NCBI GenBank assembly: GCA_041395105.1
Contig: JAWLBB010000005.1
Span: forward strand, 1 to 64,000
Direction: 5' to 3'
Origin: Opitutaceae bacterium
GTDB lineage: Bacteria > Verrucomicrobiota > Verrucomicrobiia > Opitutales > Opitutaceae
DNA length: 64,000 bases
How positions within the stretch are numbered: position 1 is the first letter of the stretch; each line of letters begins with the position of its first letter. The notes below the pieces were generated by a model. That model searched no databases. It was not told the DNA's origin and saw only the letters and a program-made list of their open reading frames with translations. The translations under genes were made by a program, and so were the position numbers. This document shows positions 49,665 through 57,953 of the stretch, piece after piece.

Positions 49665-50453
49665 ATGGAACAGGAACGCACCACTCCCGAACTCTTTTCA
49701 TTGGCGGGCAGAGTCATCGTGTTGACCGGAGGCGCCGGACTTTATGGACGGGGCCTGGCCGCCCAGCTCGCCGAATCCGGGGCGACGCTCATTCTGGCCG
49801 CCCGCAACACCGGAGCGCTCGAAGAGGTCTGCCGCGATGAGGTGGCGAGGGGCCACGCGGTGACCTGCCTTCACCTCGATCTCGAGAATCCCCCTTCAAT
49901 CGACGCGCTTTGTCGATCCGTTCTTGAGCGGCACGGCCGGGTCGACGGTCTTGTCAACAATGCGGTGGCCCGGCCGATGAAGGGTCCCGACGACGATCTC
50001 GCCTCCTGGGAAATCTCCATGCGGATCAATGCGACCGGCCTCTTCGCGATCAGCCGCTGCTTCGGTGACGTGATGGCCGCACAGGGTTCGGGCAGCATGG
50101 TCAATATCGGTTCGATCCAGGGGATGGTCGGGCCCGACCTCTCCCTTTACGAAGGTCTCGGCATGCAGACCGTGCCCGATTATTTTTTCCATAAGGGGGG
50201 GATGGAGAACCTGACCCGATACTTCGCCTCTGTTTACGGACGCCGGGGCGTTCGGGTGAACTGCGTCGCCCCCGGCGGCTTCTTCAACAAACAGCCACCG
50301 GCGTTCCTCGAGCGCTACAACCGCAAGACCTTCCTCGGCCGGATGGCCGGCCCGCGCGACCTCGGCGGTGCCGTCGTCTTTCTCCTCAGCGATGCCGCCG
50401 CCTACATCACGGGCGCCAATCTGCCGGTCGATGGCGGCTATACGGCGAATTGA
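49665..50453 (+). CDS. Short-chain dehydrogenase/reductase
   Basis: 262 residues from the ATG at 49665: cofactor loop VIVLTGGAGLYGRGLAAQLA, LILAARNTGALEEVC, VNNAVARPMKGP, Ser in VNIGSIQGMVGPDLS, active Tyr-Lys in DYFFHKGGMENLT, end NLPVDGGYTAN. About ten extra residues lie between the Ser and Tyr (YEGLGMQTVP), unlike the first SDR. It begins 19 bases after the DSD1-type gene and is followed closely by the convergent pterin-binding methyltransferase. Confidence 0.9.
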   Translation: MEQERTTPELFSLAGRVIVLTGGAGLYGRGLAAQLAESGATLILAARNTGALEEVCRDEVARGHAVTCLHLDLENPPSIDALCRSVLERHGRVDGLVNNAVARPMKGPDDDLASWEISMRINATGLFAISRCFGDVMAAQGSGSMVNIGSIQGMVGPDLSLYEGLGMQTVPDYFFHKGGMENLTRYFASVYGRRGVRVNCVAPGGFFNKQPPAFLERYNRKTFLGRMAGPRDLGGAVVFLLSDAAAYITGANLPVDGGYTAN

Positions 50454-50485
50454 GTCCGATCCAAAGTCAACTCGGCCCCAAGGCG

Positions 50486-51430
50486 TCAATCCAGATCTTC
50501 CCAATCGTCGTCATTGTCGTCACCGGCACAGATGGCCATGATGGCTTCCGCCTGACGGAAACCCGCCGTCTCCTGGGTTTCGCCCTCCCGGGCACGCCCC
50601 TGAGCCAGGGCTTTGCGCAGCCGCGCCACCATCTCATGTTCGGGTTCGAGTGGTGCGGGCGATTTTTCCGGGTTGGCCAGGGCAAAATCAAGGCCGACTT
50701 CCCGCGCAAGCGTCAGGTAGGCATTCTCAAGCTGCTCGCGGACTCCCTTGGGTGTCCCCCAGGCGAAATTGGAAAGGCCGACGACAAAGTGAACACCGCG
50801 GAGATCCGGATCGGCGTTGATCCGTTTCATGGCATCGAGCCCGATATTGACCAGGCCGTAGGTGTCGGCGCCGACCGGTGCCAGTCCAGGATCGATGATG
50901 ATGTTGTCGAGTGTTCGATCCGCTTTGGTGACCAGGAGTTCAACGAAGTACTTGGCGGCCGAATAGGCGTCATCCGCATTGAGGCATTGGGCACTGCCTC
51001 CCGGCATGAAGCACTCCGATGCCATCACGATGACCTTGGTGTCGTAGGCCTTGACCAGCTCCACCATCTCGTCGAGGCGATTTCGTGACGCGGCCAGCGA
51101 GTTCACGATCGGTTGCCCGCTCCGCTCGCGATCATAATTGGCCAGGGCGACCCGGTGGTAGTCGACGGAGGGATTGTCGAAACTGATCGGCGTCGGGGAA
51201 ACTTCCTGAATGGCGTGAATGACCTCCGGGAGAAAGGCGACCATCTCTTCGAGGCGGACGGAGATCCGCTGGGTTCCGTCGAGGTTCAGGGTCAGATAAT
51301 CCGCGCCGAGTTCCGTCTGACTCCGGGCGAGAGCCTGGTAACCCTCGGGGTTGCGGTCGGTGAAGGCCCGGCGGGCACGGGCATAGGAATTGTTTATCAA
51401 TTCGCCGATGATCCTGATGGGAGCGGACAT
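50486..51430 (-). CDS. Methyltetrahydrofolate:corrinoid methyltransferase-like protein (pterin-binding barrel)
   Basis: 314 residues in the AcsE/MetH pterin-binding TIM barrel: opening IRIIGELINNSYARARRAFT, ELGADYLTLNLDGT, PISFDNPSVDYHRVALANYD, IVNSLAAS, NIIIDPGLAPVGADTYGLV, VHFVVGLSNFAWGTPKGVRE. It moves a methyl group between a corrinoid protein and tetrahydrofolate. Last gene of the corrinoid cluster; its C-terminal tail is acidic (DDNDDDWEDLD). Direction of transfer, from methylated substrate to folate, is inferred from the cluster. Confidence 0.85.
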   Translation of the reverse strand: MSAPIRIIGELINNSYARARRAFTDRNPEGYQALARSQTELGADYLTLNLDGTQRISVRLEEMVAFLPEVIHAIQEVSPTPISFDNPSVDYHRVALANYDRERSGQPIVNSLAASRNRLDEMVELVKAYDTKVIVMASECFMPGGSAQCLNADDAYSAAKYFVELLVTKADRTLDNIIIDPGLAPVGADTYGLVNIGLDAMKRINADPDLRGVHFVVGLSNFAWGTPKGVREQLENAYLTLAREVGLDFALANPEKSPAPLEPEHEMVARLRKALAQGRAREGETQETAGFRQAEAIMAICAGDDNDDDWEDLD

Positions 51431-51480
51431 GGTGTTGTTTTCGGATGGACGGTGAGGTGCGCGATGGTTCGGGACCTGTT

Positions 51481-52458
51481 TCAGCCGGCGTTTCCGCCGC
51501 TGTTTTCAAGTTCCTTGACCAGGGCGGCCGCGACATCGCGGGCATCGCCTTCACGGGTCTCTTCCCCGCCCCAACGGTATTGGGCGAGGTATTGATCGCC
51601 GGTGGTGAGGCCGCGGTCCTGGGCGGCCGCATCGATGCGCTCGACGAAGGAGGCGGGCAGCGGGATCTTCACCTCCTTGTATTCATCCCAGACCTTGATC
51701 TCGGAGGGCAACTCCTGCCAGTAGAGAATCTGGCAGGTCGAGCGGGTTCCCAGGGGGGCCGGAGCGGCGGGTTCGGCGGCGGCCGGTTTCGCGGACCGGG
51801 CCGGCCCGGAGCCGACGCCCATGAAGTCAAGGAACAGGTCCACGGCGCTGGACGCATCCTGGCCGTAGCCGTCCGCACCTATCTCGTCGGCGAACATCTG
51901 GCTGATCGGCGCACCCCCGATGGCAAACTTGACTTCGGTGCGACCCGCATCCCTGAAGCCGTCGATGACCGTCTTCATGTAGGTCATGGTGGTGGTGAGG
52001 AGGGCACTCATGCCGATGATGTCGGGTTGGCACTTGTCGGCGGCGGCCATGAATTTCTCGACGCTTTGATCCACCCCGATGTCGTGGACCTCAAAACCCG
52101 CCCCTTCGGCCATCATGCAGACGAGGTTCTTCCCTATGTCGTGCAGGTCACCCCGCACGGTGCCCATCATGAGGACACCGGTCGTACTGCTCCTGCCGGT
52201 TTCAGCATCACTCGCGGACAAGAGCGGTTTGAGCACGGCCATGCCCGCCTTCATCGCACGCGCTGCGATCAGCACCTCGGGAACGTAGAGGATATTGTGT
52301 TTGAAATCCTCTCCGACCACGCTCATGCCGGCGATCAGGCCTTCATTCAGGATCTCCTGTGGCGTCCGCCCTTCGTCAAGGGCCGCTTGCGTCATCCTGG
52401 CGATATCGTCCGCCTTGCCTTCGTAAAGGCATTGGTTCATCAGCGCGTAGTCTGGCAT
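51481..52458 (-). CDS. Corrinoid (B12)-binding protein with extra C-terminal 'virulence factor'-type domain
   Basis: 325 residues. N-terminal MtbC/MttC-like helical cap (about 1-85; MNQCLYEGKADDIARMTQAA), then the cobalamin-binding Rossmann domain with the lower-ligand motif VRGDLHDIGKNLVCMM (DxHxxG) and GGAPISQMFADEIGADGYGQ. A Pro/Ala linker (about 220-240) joins an extra domain of about 80 residues (CQILYWQELPSEIKVWDEYK; PLPASFVERIDAAAQDRGLT; YLAQYRWGG), which resembles the small Pfam 'virulence factor' domain that in alphaproteobacteria is a separate gene beside the same enzymes. The methyl shuttle of the cluster. The fusion is unusual in my knowledge, but I could not search for it. Confidence 0.85.
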   Translation of the reverse strand: MPDYALMNQCLYEGKADDIARMTQAALDEGRTPQEILNEGLIAGMSVVGEDFKHNILYVPEVLIAARAMKAGMAVLKPLLSASDAETGRSSTTGVLMMGTVRGDLHDIGKNLVCMMAEGAGFEVHDIGVDQSVEKFMAAADKCQPDIIGMSALLTTTMTYMKTVIDGFRDAGRTEVKFAIGGAPISQMFADEIGADGYGQDASSAVDLFLDFMGVGSGPARSAKPAAAEPAAPAPLGTRSTCQILYWQELPSEIKVWDEYKEVKIPLPASFVERIDAAAQDRGLTTGDQYLAQYRWGGEETREGDARDVAAALVKELENSGGNAG

Positions 52459-52526
52459 TTTTCTGGTGGGCAGGGGAATGGCGCATCGGGTGAAGCGCCG
52501 GGTTCAAGGGGTGAATGCCGGATCGG

Positions 52527-53582
52527 TCAGCCCAAGCTGCGCCCGGCATTGTATTCGTTAAGCGCGGACAACATGGCCTGGATGTTTTCGCGGGGCATTC
52601 CGGGACTGGTGCCGCCCCCGACCGACAGAATGATGCGTTCGCCTTCGCTCTTGTTCAGCACGTCCATGGTGGCGGCATGCACCTCCTCGGGCGTGCCCCT
52701 TACGCCGATTTCAAGGGGGTTGACATTGCCCATCAGCGTCATCCGGTCTTCCAGGCGGAATTTGACGTCTTCAATGTCGGTCTGCTTGCCCCAGTTCAAC
52801 ACGTTGAAACCGACGTCCGGGAGGTGCTCCAGGCAGGCCTCGACGTCGGCATCGTTGTGATAGAGCTTCACCCAATCATCCGGAAAAGCGTCGCAGATGC
52901 GCTTCAGGTAGGGGTGGCAGTATTCCATGTAGTGGTCCTCGTTGACGAAGCCGACGATGTCATCAAGGATGAAGATGCCCTCCACGCAGTCGCCGATCGC
53001 CGCCTGCTGGGCCTTGAGCCAGTCGATGATCAGGCGGGTGCAGAGATCGAGGAGTTTGTGGGCTCCCTCCGCACTCTCGACCAGATCGATCATGAAATCG
53101 GAGGTGCCGCGGACAAAGCCGGCCGTGCACATCGGTCCGCGTGAGGTCGCAAACGGCATGATATATCCGGCGTCGAATACCCGCTGTTTCTGCATGCGGA
53201 TGCGGTGCAGGGTCATCCCCATGAAGGCGTCGGCTTCGACCTCGTATTCGTGCAGTTTGTCCACGTCTTCGATGCGGAAGAGCGTGTGGTACTCGCTCGG
53301 GGTGTTGTCCTGCCAGAACTTGATCTTGGAGCCGAGGGCGGAGGGCTCGGCGGCCATCCCGTACTCCATCCACCACCCGGGGACGAAGATGATGTCCGGG
53401 AATTCCTGATGGATCTTGAGGTGCGACTCAAACCAGACTTCGGGATTGAGGAAAAAATCCATGTGGCTGACGCCGACGTAGCCCGGAATCCAAGGGCTGT
53501 CGATGATCATGGCCATGGGGATCCGGTCCAGGCGTTCGCCGCGGGCGGCTTTCTTGAAGATTTCCCATTGTTCGGGGCGCAT
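52527..53582 (-). CDS. Uroporphyrinogen-decarboxylase-like (MtaA-type) methyltransferase
   Basis: 351 residues from the ATG at 53582 (MRPEQWEIFKKAARGERLDR). UroD fold with IPMAMIIDSPWIPGYVGVSH, FVPGWWMEYGMA, ATSRGPMCTAGFVRG, VKLYHNDADVEACLEHLP, LMGNVNPLEIGVRGTPEEV. Members of this family in corrinoid clusters move methyl groups from small substrates to a corrinoid protein or from it to a thiol. The usual HxCxC-type zinc motif is HND here. It probably is the substrate-specific enzyme of the cluster; the methyl donor is unknown. Confidence 0.82.
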   Translation of the reverse strand: MRPEQWEIFKKAARGERLDRIPMAMIIDSPWIPGYVGVSHMDFFLNPEVWFESHLKIHQEFPDIIFVPGWWMEYGMAAEPSALGSKIKFWQDNTPSEYHTLFRIEDVDKLHEYEVEADAFMGMTLHRIRMQKQRVFDAGYIMPFATSRGPMCTAGFVRGTSDFMIDLVESAEGAHKLLDLCTRLIIDWLKAQQAAIGDCVEGIFILDDIVGFVNEDHYMEYCHPYLKRICDAFPDDWVKLYHNDADVEACLEHLPDVGFNVLNWGKQTDIEDVKFRLEDRMTLMGNVNPLEIGVRGTPEEVHAATMDVLNKSEGERIILSVGGGTSPGMPRENIQAMLSALNEYNAGRSLG

Positions 53583-53642
53583 AGGTGATCTGGGGTCGGG
53601 TGGTTGAAAAGAGGGGATGTTGGGTGGAGCGGATCGCAAGCT

Positions 53643-53978
53643 TCAGGAAGCGGGCGGCTCGATGAAGACCGCCCGTTCCGTCACCTCGATCCTGGCACCC
53701 GCCTGCTCCGCCGCCTCCTCGAGAGCGTGGCGGAGCATTGTCTTCACATCGGGGCCGTATTCGAGGCGGCGCATCAGACCTTCGCCTTTGGCGTTGTTGA
53801 TTCTCAGCATGAGCTTGAGTCCCTTCCGCTTGCACATGACTTTGGTGTTCTCGTCGACCTTGACCGTCATCTGCTTGATGAAGGCGCTGACGTAATGCAC
53901 ACCGATGCCGGATCGGTCCTGGAAATTCTCCGGGAGTTTCTGGTCGGTTGCCGGGTCGATGTCGCAGAGCTTGATCAT
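53643..53978 (-). CDS. Small conserved protein of the corrinoid cluster, function unknown
   Basis: 111 residues from the ATG at 53978 (MIKLCDIDPATDQKLPENFQ), overlapping the upstream gene stop as ATGA. Contains a Lys-rich stretch (VDENTKVMCKRKGLKLMLRI) and Glu-rich helix (RHALEEAAEQAGARIEV). No recognised domain. Its place between the MetH-activation-like and UroD-like proteins suggests an accessory role in corrinoid methyl transfer. Confidence 0.65.
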   Translation of the reverse strand: MIKLCDIDPATDQKLPENFQDRSGIGVHYVSAFIKQMTVKVDENTKVMCKRKGLKLMLRINNAKGEGLMRRLEYGPDVKTMLRHALEEAAEQAGARIEVTERAVFIEPPAS

Positions 53979-55207
53979 GATTGTGAATCGGGGGATGGCG
54001 GGGTGGGCGCCCGGGTGTGCCTCAGGGCGTAGTGGATGGTTTCGAGTGCAAGACCCCATTTATGGGCCCGGCTGGCCTGATCGCAATAGCAACCGCTCTG
54101 GCGGGTTTCGCGCTTCCAGGCCATGACATCATCAAGCGGACGGCCCAGGATCTCGGGCGGTTCGGCGATCGAAGCGGTGAATTGTGCAGGGTTCCTCAGG
54201 TATCCGCACTGCAAAGCGTGGCCCGTGTCATCCGTGGCGGGCCGACATTCGGTTTTCAGAATCCGGTGCCCGTCGCCGCCGGAGGCCAGGACGACGCTGT
54301 AGTCGAAGGCGAGCGGTTGGCCCATATTCGAACAGGTGCTGCCGTCAAAGCGGAAGACGGCGGAGATCCTGCCTCCAGGCAGATGGGCAAAGCGGACGCG
54401 TTGTTCCGCCCATTTGGCCAAAGCCTTCGGGCTGACGGTGTAGCCCGCCGCAGCCTTGCGGGGCGTGGATTCTTCAATGGCGACGGCAGAGTGAATGTAG
54501 GGTCTCCGCCGATACCGGCAGGGCTCGAAGGCACACCGTTCGCAGGGAACCAGAGCCGGAGCGGCCAGGGCGTCACGGGTTCGCTCGACCAGACCGAAAA
54601 CACCAAGGAGCGATTTCTTCGGTCGGAGCATTCCGCTGGGCAGGACTTCGAGGCTTCGTGGAAAGGCCACGCCGGCGCGGGTCGTGATCAGAGAAAACAG
54701 CCGCTCCTGTTCGGCGATCTCCCATCCGGAGTAACCCGGGCTGTAGTGCGGGATCGCCATGAGATTCCGGTCCGCCGCAAGCCCGCAGATGATGCCGTTC
54801 AGTGAGGCCACAAGATTTTCGACCACCGCGGCGCCATAAACCTCTGCGAAGAAATACTCGTCCGGCTTGGCCTCCCGCCAGACCCTGGAGGCGTGATCCA
54901 CGATGGCGGTTCCGGCGCTGGCGGCCGCAAGGATCACGGTCCTGGCCCGGGCCGCATGCAGATAACCGACCAGTTTCGGAGAGATGAACTCGATTCCATC
55001 GATTCGAAGCCGTTCTTCCGAGATCTCCAGGGAAGCCTCGCGAAGATAGACCCACGGATCACCGTGGTTCGCGTACCACTCACGGGTCGCCTGGGCGAGG
55101 ACTTTGGCGCGATCGCCGGGTTCCTCACCTTCCGGATAGCCCAGGAGGCGGCGGAACTCCGGTTCCGGCACGGACACGGTCGGGTTCAGATCGAGCTTCT
55201 CAATCAT
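53975..55207 (-). CDS. MetH-activation-domain-like protein
   Basis: 410 residues. Middle and C-terminal parts resemble the vitamin B12-dependent methionine synthase activation domain: VGYLHAARARTVILAAASAG, then FAEVYGAAVVENLVASL and the diagnostic HYSPGYSGWEIAEQERLF, followed by a Cys cluster (CERCAFEPCRYRR). In MetH that domain binds S-adenosylmethionine during reductive methylation. The last about 100 residues carry a second Cys group (CYCDQASRAHKWG). Stop of the activator gene overlaps its ATG (ATGA at 55204-55207), if that gene's frame is restored. Role in repair of the corrinoid protein is inferred. Confidence 0.75.
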   Translation of the reverse strand: MIEKLDLNPTVSVPEPEFRRLLGYPEGEEPGDRAKVLAQATREWYANHGDPWVYLREASLEISEERLRIDGIEFISPKLVGYLHAARARTVILAAASAGTAIVDHASRVWREAKPDEYFFAEVYGAAVVENLVASLNGIICGLAADRNLMAIPHYSPGYSGWEIAEQERLFSLITTRAGVAFPRSLEVLPSGMLRPKKSLLGVFGLVERTRDALAAPALVPCERCAFEPCRYRRRPYIHSAVAIEESTPRKAAAGYTVSPKALAKWAEQRVRFAHLPGGRISAVFRFDGSTCSNMGQPLAFDYSVVLASGGDGHRILKTECRPATDDTGHALQCGYLRNPAQFTASIAEPPEILGRPLDDVMAWKRETRQSGCYCDQASRAHKWGLALETIHYALRHTRAPTPPSPDSQS

Positions 55208-56900
55208 GCGTCCGTTCTCTCCCCGGGAAGGCCCTCAATGGGCGCAAACTGGCATCCCTCGACGAAAACATCGAAAAAGCGCGGATGGGTTTCGAGGCGG
55301 CAGTGTTCAACCCTCCTGACCAGGGATTCAAGATCCCCGCGTTTCGTCTTGGAGAGAAGGGCGATGCAGGCTCCTCGATCGAAGCGTTGCCCACCTGACG
55401 GATCTTTCCGGTGGGAATGTTGGGTATGAGCCCGATGCGCTTCGATGACTCCAGGTTGAGGTGCCGGCCGAAGCCACCGGCAAGGTAGAAGACATCGAGA
55501 TCGCGGGTGGTCACTCCGTACTGTTGGAAAATGATCTGCAAGCCGGCGACATTGGCCCCTTTGGCCTGGGCGAGAATGTTGGCATCCGACTCGTTCAGGG
55601 TGACCGGCGGGTCGGCATCACCATCGACCATGATCAGCTCCTCTTCCCACTCGAATCGCCCGAGACGGTTCATGCGGCCGATACGGATCAGTTCACTGAA
55701 GAGGTCCACCAGACCGGAACCACAAAGCCCCTCTGCCGGACCGCCTCCAATGACGGTAGTCCTGAAGGCACCCGCGCCCGCATCCCAGGTCACGCTCTCG
55801 ATGGCGCCCGGGAGGCCGGGCATGCCGCAGGAAAGTTGACCGCCCTCGAAAGCGGGACCGGCGGGACAGGAAGCTGCCATGATCCGGTGTCGATTGCCCA
55901 GGATGAGCTCGGTATTCGTCCCGATGTCCATGATGGCGATGAGACGGTCTTCATTGGCGATGTCGGTGGCGAGCATGCAGGCGGCCGTGTCCGCGCCCAC
56001 GTGTCCACTGATGATGGGCATCCCATAGACACGGGCCTTGGGATGAACCGGCAGGCCGAGGCGCCCGGCCGTCGACTCGACCACGGTGGAATTGCGCTGG
56101 CCCGCGGCCATCTCGTGTTCGGTGATGGACTGGTAGGGACTCTGGCCGATCGAATGGACGTTGAGTCGGAAAAAGAGGTCCCGCATGGTCGAATTGCCGG
56201 CGATCACGATCTCGTAGATCGACTGCGCATCAACCGGCAGTTCCTCAATGGCATGACCGAGGTAGCCGCAAAGGGTTCGCTGGAGCGAACGGGAGCCGTC
56301 CAGGGTGTCAAACTGGATGCGCGCCATCACGTCGGACCCGCCGAATCGCTGGGGATTCTCGAAGGACGAGGACGCGAGGAGTTGGCCGTTCTCCAGATTG
56401 AACAGGCGCAGGACAACCGTGGTCGTACCGATATCGATGGCCAGTCCATGCAGGGCACCTTGCCTTCGGTCAATCTCCACCCCGTCCAGGAGGACCCGTT
56501 CGCCGTCGCGGGTTATCGCCGGTTCGAGTCGAAAGTCCCGGTGGCCCACCGGCAGTTCATAGGCCTCCTGGGTGATGCGCAGGCTTCCGCGGCGCATGGT
56601 ATGGCAATGGATCTCGCCCTCCTCCGCCTGGATGCGGCAGCGACAGGAAAGCCTGAACCCCTCCAGCAGGCGGGCCTCTTCAGGCGAACGCTGCGAGAGA
56701 AGGCTTTCACCCGAGGTGACCTCGACGATACATTCGCGGCACTTGCCCTGCTTGCGACAGGAGGTGGGCACCTTGACGCCAATCCGTTCCGCGCAGTCAA
56801 AGACCGTGGAGCCCGACTTGGCCTCGGTGACCTGGTGATTGATGTGAAGATGGACCGGCAAGGAAGCGATTGAGGCGTTCGAGTCATCAGCGACCGGCAT
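55204..56900 (-). pseudogene. Reductive activator of corrinoid proteins (RACE/ASKHA, [2Fe-2S]), one-base frameshift near the C-terminus
   Basis: From the ATG at 56900: a [2Fe-2S] ferredoxin domain (Cys in PTSCRKQGKCRECIVEV and LSCRCRIQ), then an ASKHA ATPase domain (LAIDIGTTTVVLRLFNLENG; NSTMRDLFF; IMDIGTNTELILGNRHRIMA; GPAFEGGQLSCGMPG; FYLAGGFGRHLNLESSKRI), the RamA/RACE family that reduces Co(II) corrinoid at the cost of ATP. The current frame runs on to 55200 with an unnatural tail. One base restored near 55371-55376 (GAGGAGCC read as GAGGGAGCC) gives ASIEGACIALLSKTKRGDL, which ends in GERTDA at TGA 55204-55206, overlapping the next ATG. That fit argues for a recent or artificial frameshift. 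Without it the protein has an altered last about 55 residues but an intact core. Confidence 0.85.
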
Positions 56901-57166
56901 GCAAGGTCGAAGCCGGGATGCCGGGGCCTGGGGAAGGGACCCGGGACATTCTACGCCTTCCCCCGGGAAGGCAAGCTCAGCCGACTGCGCCGGCCCCTCA
57001 GCGCTTCGGCACGCCGCCCGGAAACCCGGAATCGACAGACAGACGGGGCACTTCGGAGTCCTCCCGACACGCCTCCAACCCACCCGAATTGCCTCGCCCA
57101 TCCGCCGCCCCGATCCTTTGATCGGGGAAGTCATTCCGAACTCGAGTCATTTCCGTTTCAGACACC

Positions 57167-57946
57167 ATGAATGCCGCCATCGACTACTACGAGCGGGCCC
57201 TCGCCCTCCTGCAACGTCTTCGCGAGACCCAGATGGACTCGATCGACCGGGCCGCGGAAATCTGCGCTGAATCCATTGCCAACCAGGGCCTCGTCTTCAT
57301 CTTCGGTTCCGGTCACTCGAGCATGCTGGCCGAGGAACTGACCCCGCGCCAGGGCTGCTTCGTCGGGTTCTTTTCGTGGAAGGAATCGGCCGTGACGAAT
57401 CACAGCAACACCATCGGACGCGACGGACTTCGACCCACCCTCTTCCTCGAGAATGTCGAGGGTTACGCCGAGGAACTGCTCAAAGGCTTCAGGTTCGGAC
57501 CCCACGACGCCCTCCTTCTTGTATCCACCAGCGGCCTACGTCCGCTCATCGTGGAAATGGCCCTGGGGGCCAAAGCCCGAGGGCTGCCCGTCATTGCGGT
57601 CAACTCGATCGAACATGCCTCGAGTTCACGGCCGGCTCACAAATCCGGCCGCAAGCTGATGGACATCGCCGACGTCGTCATCGACAACCTGACCCCTCCC
57701 GGCGATTGCGTGGTCGAGATCCCGGGTCTCGAATGGCGGACCGGTCCCACCTCCTCGGTAACCGGCACGATGATCGCCAACATGCTGCGATGTGCCACCG
57801 CGGAGAAACTGATCGCCCGGGGACACACCCCGGTCATGCTGCCAAGTCACCAGTTCATCGGGACGCCCACCGCCCATGCCGCCGAGGCGCAACTCGAACG
57901 CTACTACGAGGCCTACCGAAGGAGCCTCGCCCATCTTTACCAGTGA
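57167..57946 (+). CDS. SIS-domain sugar-phosphate protein
   Basis: 259 residues. SIS motifs: GLVFIFGSGHSSMLAEELTP, ALLLVSTSGLRPLIVEMALG, VIAVNSIEHASSSRP; the C-terminal region has DVVIDNLTPPGDCV and SSVTGTMIANMLRCATAEKL. Such proteins bind or isomerise phosphosugars (GmhA/YbbI-like). It is divergent from the corrinoid activator and convergent with the sulfotransferase gene. The substrate cannot be named. Confidence 0.87.
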   Translation: MNAAIDYYERALALLQRLRETQMDSIDRAAEICAESIANQGLVFIFGSGHSSMLAEELTPRQGCFVGFFSWKESAVTNHSNTIGRDGLRPTLFLENVEGYAEELLKGFRFGPHDALLLVSTSGLRPLIVEMALGAKARGLPVIAVNSIEHASSSRPAHKSGRKLMDIADVVIDNLTPPGDCVVEIPGLEWRTGPTSSVTGTMIANMLRCATAEKLIARGHTPVMLPSHQFIGTPTAHAAEAQLERYYEAYRRSLAHLYQ

Positions 57947-57953
57947 GATCGGC

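Noticed and set aside
56901..57166. Cobalamin riboswitch expected before the corrinoid cluster
   Set aside because: No B12-box-like sequence or recognisable fold was seen in this divergent region.
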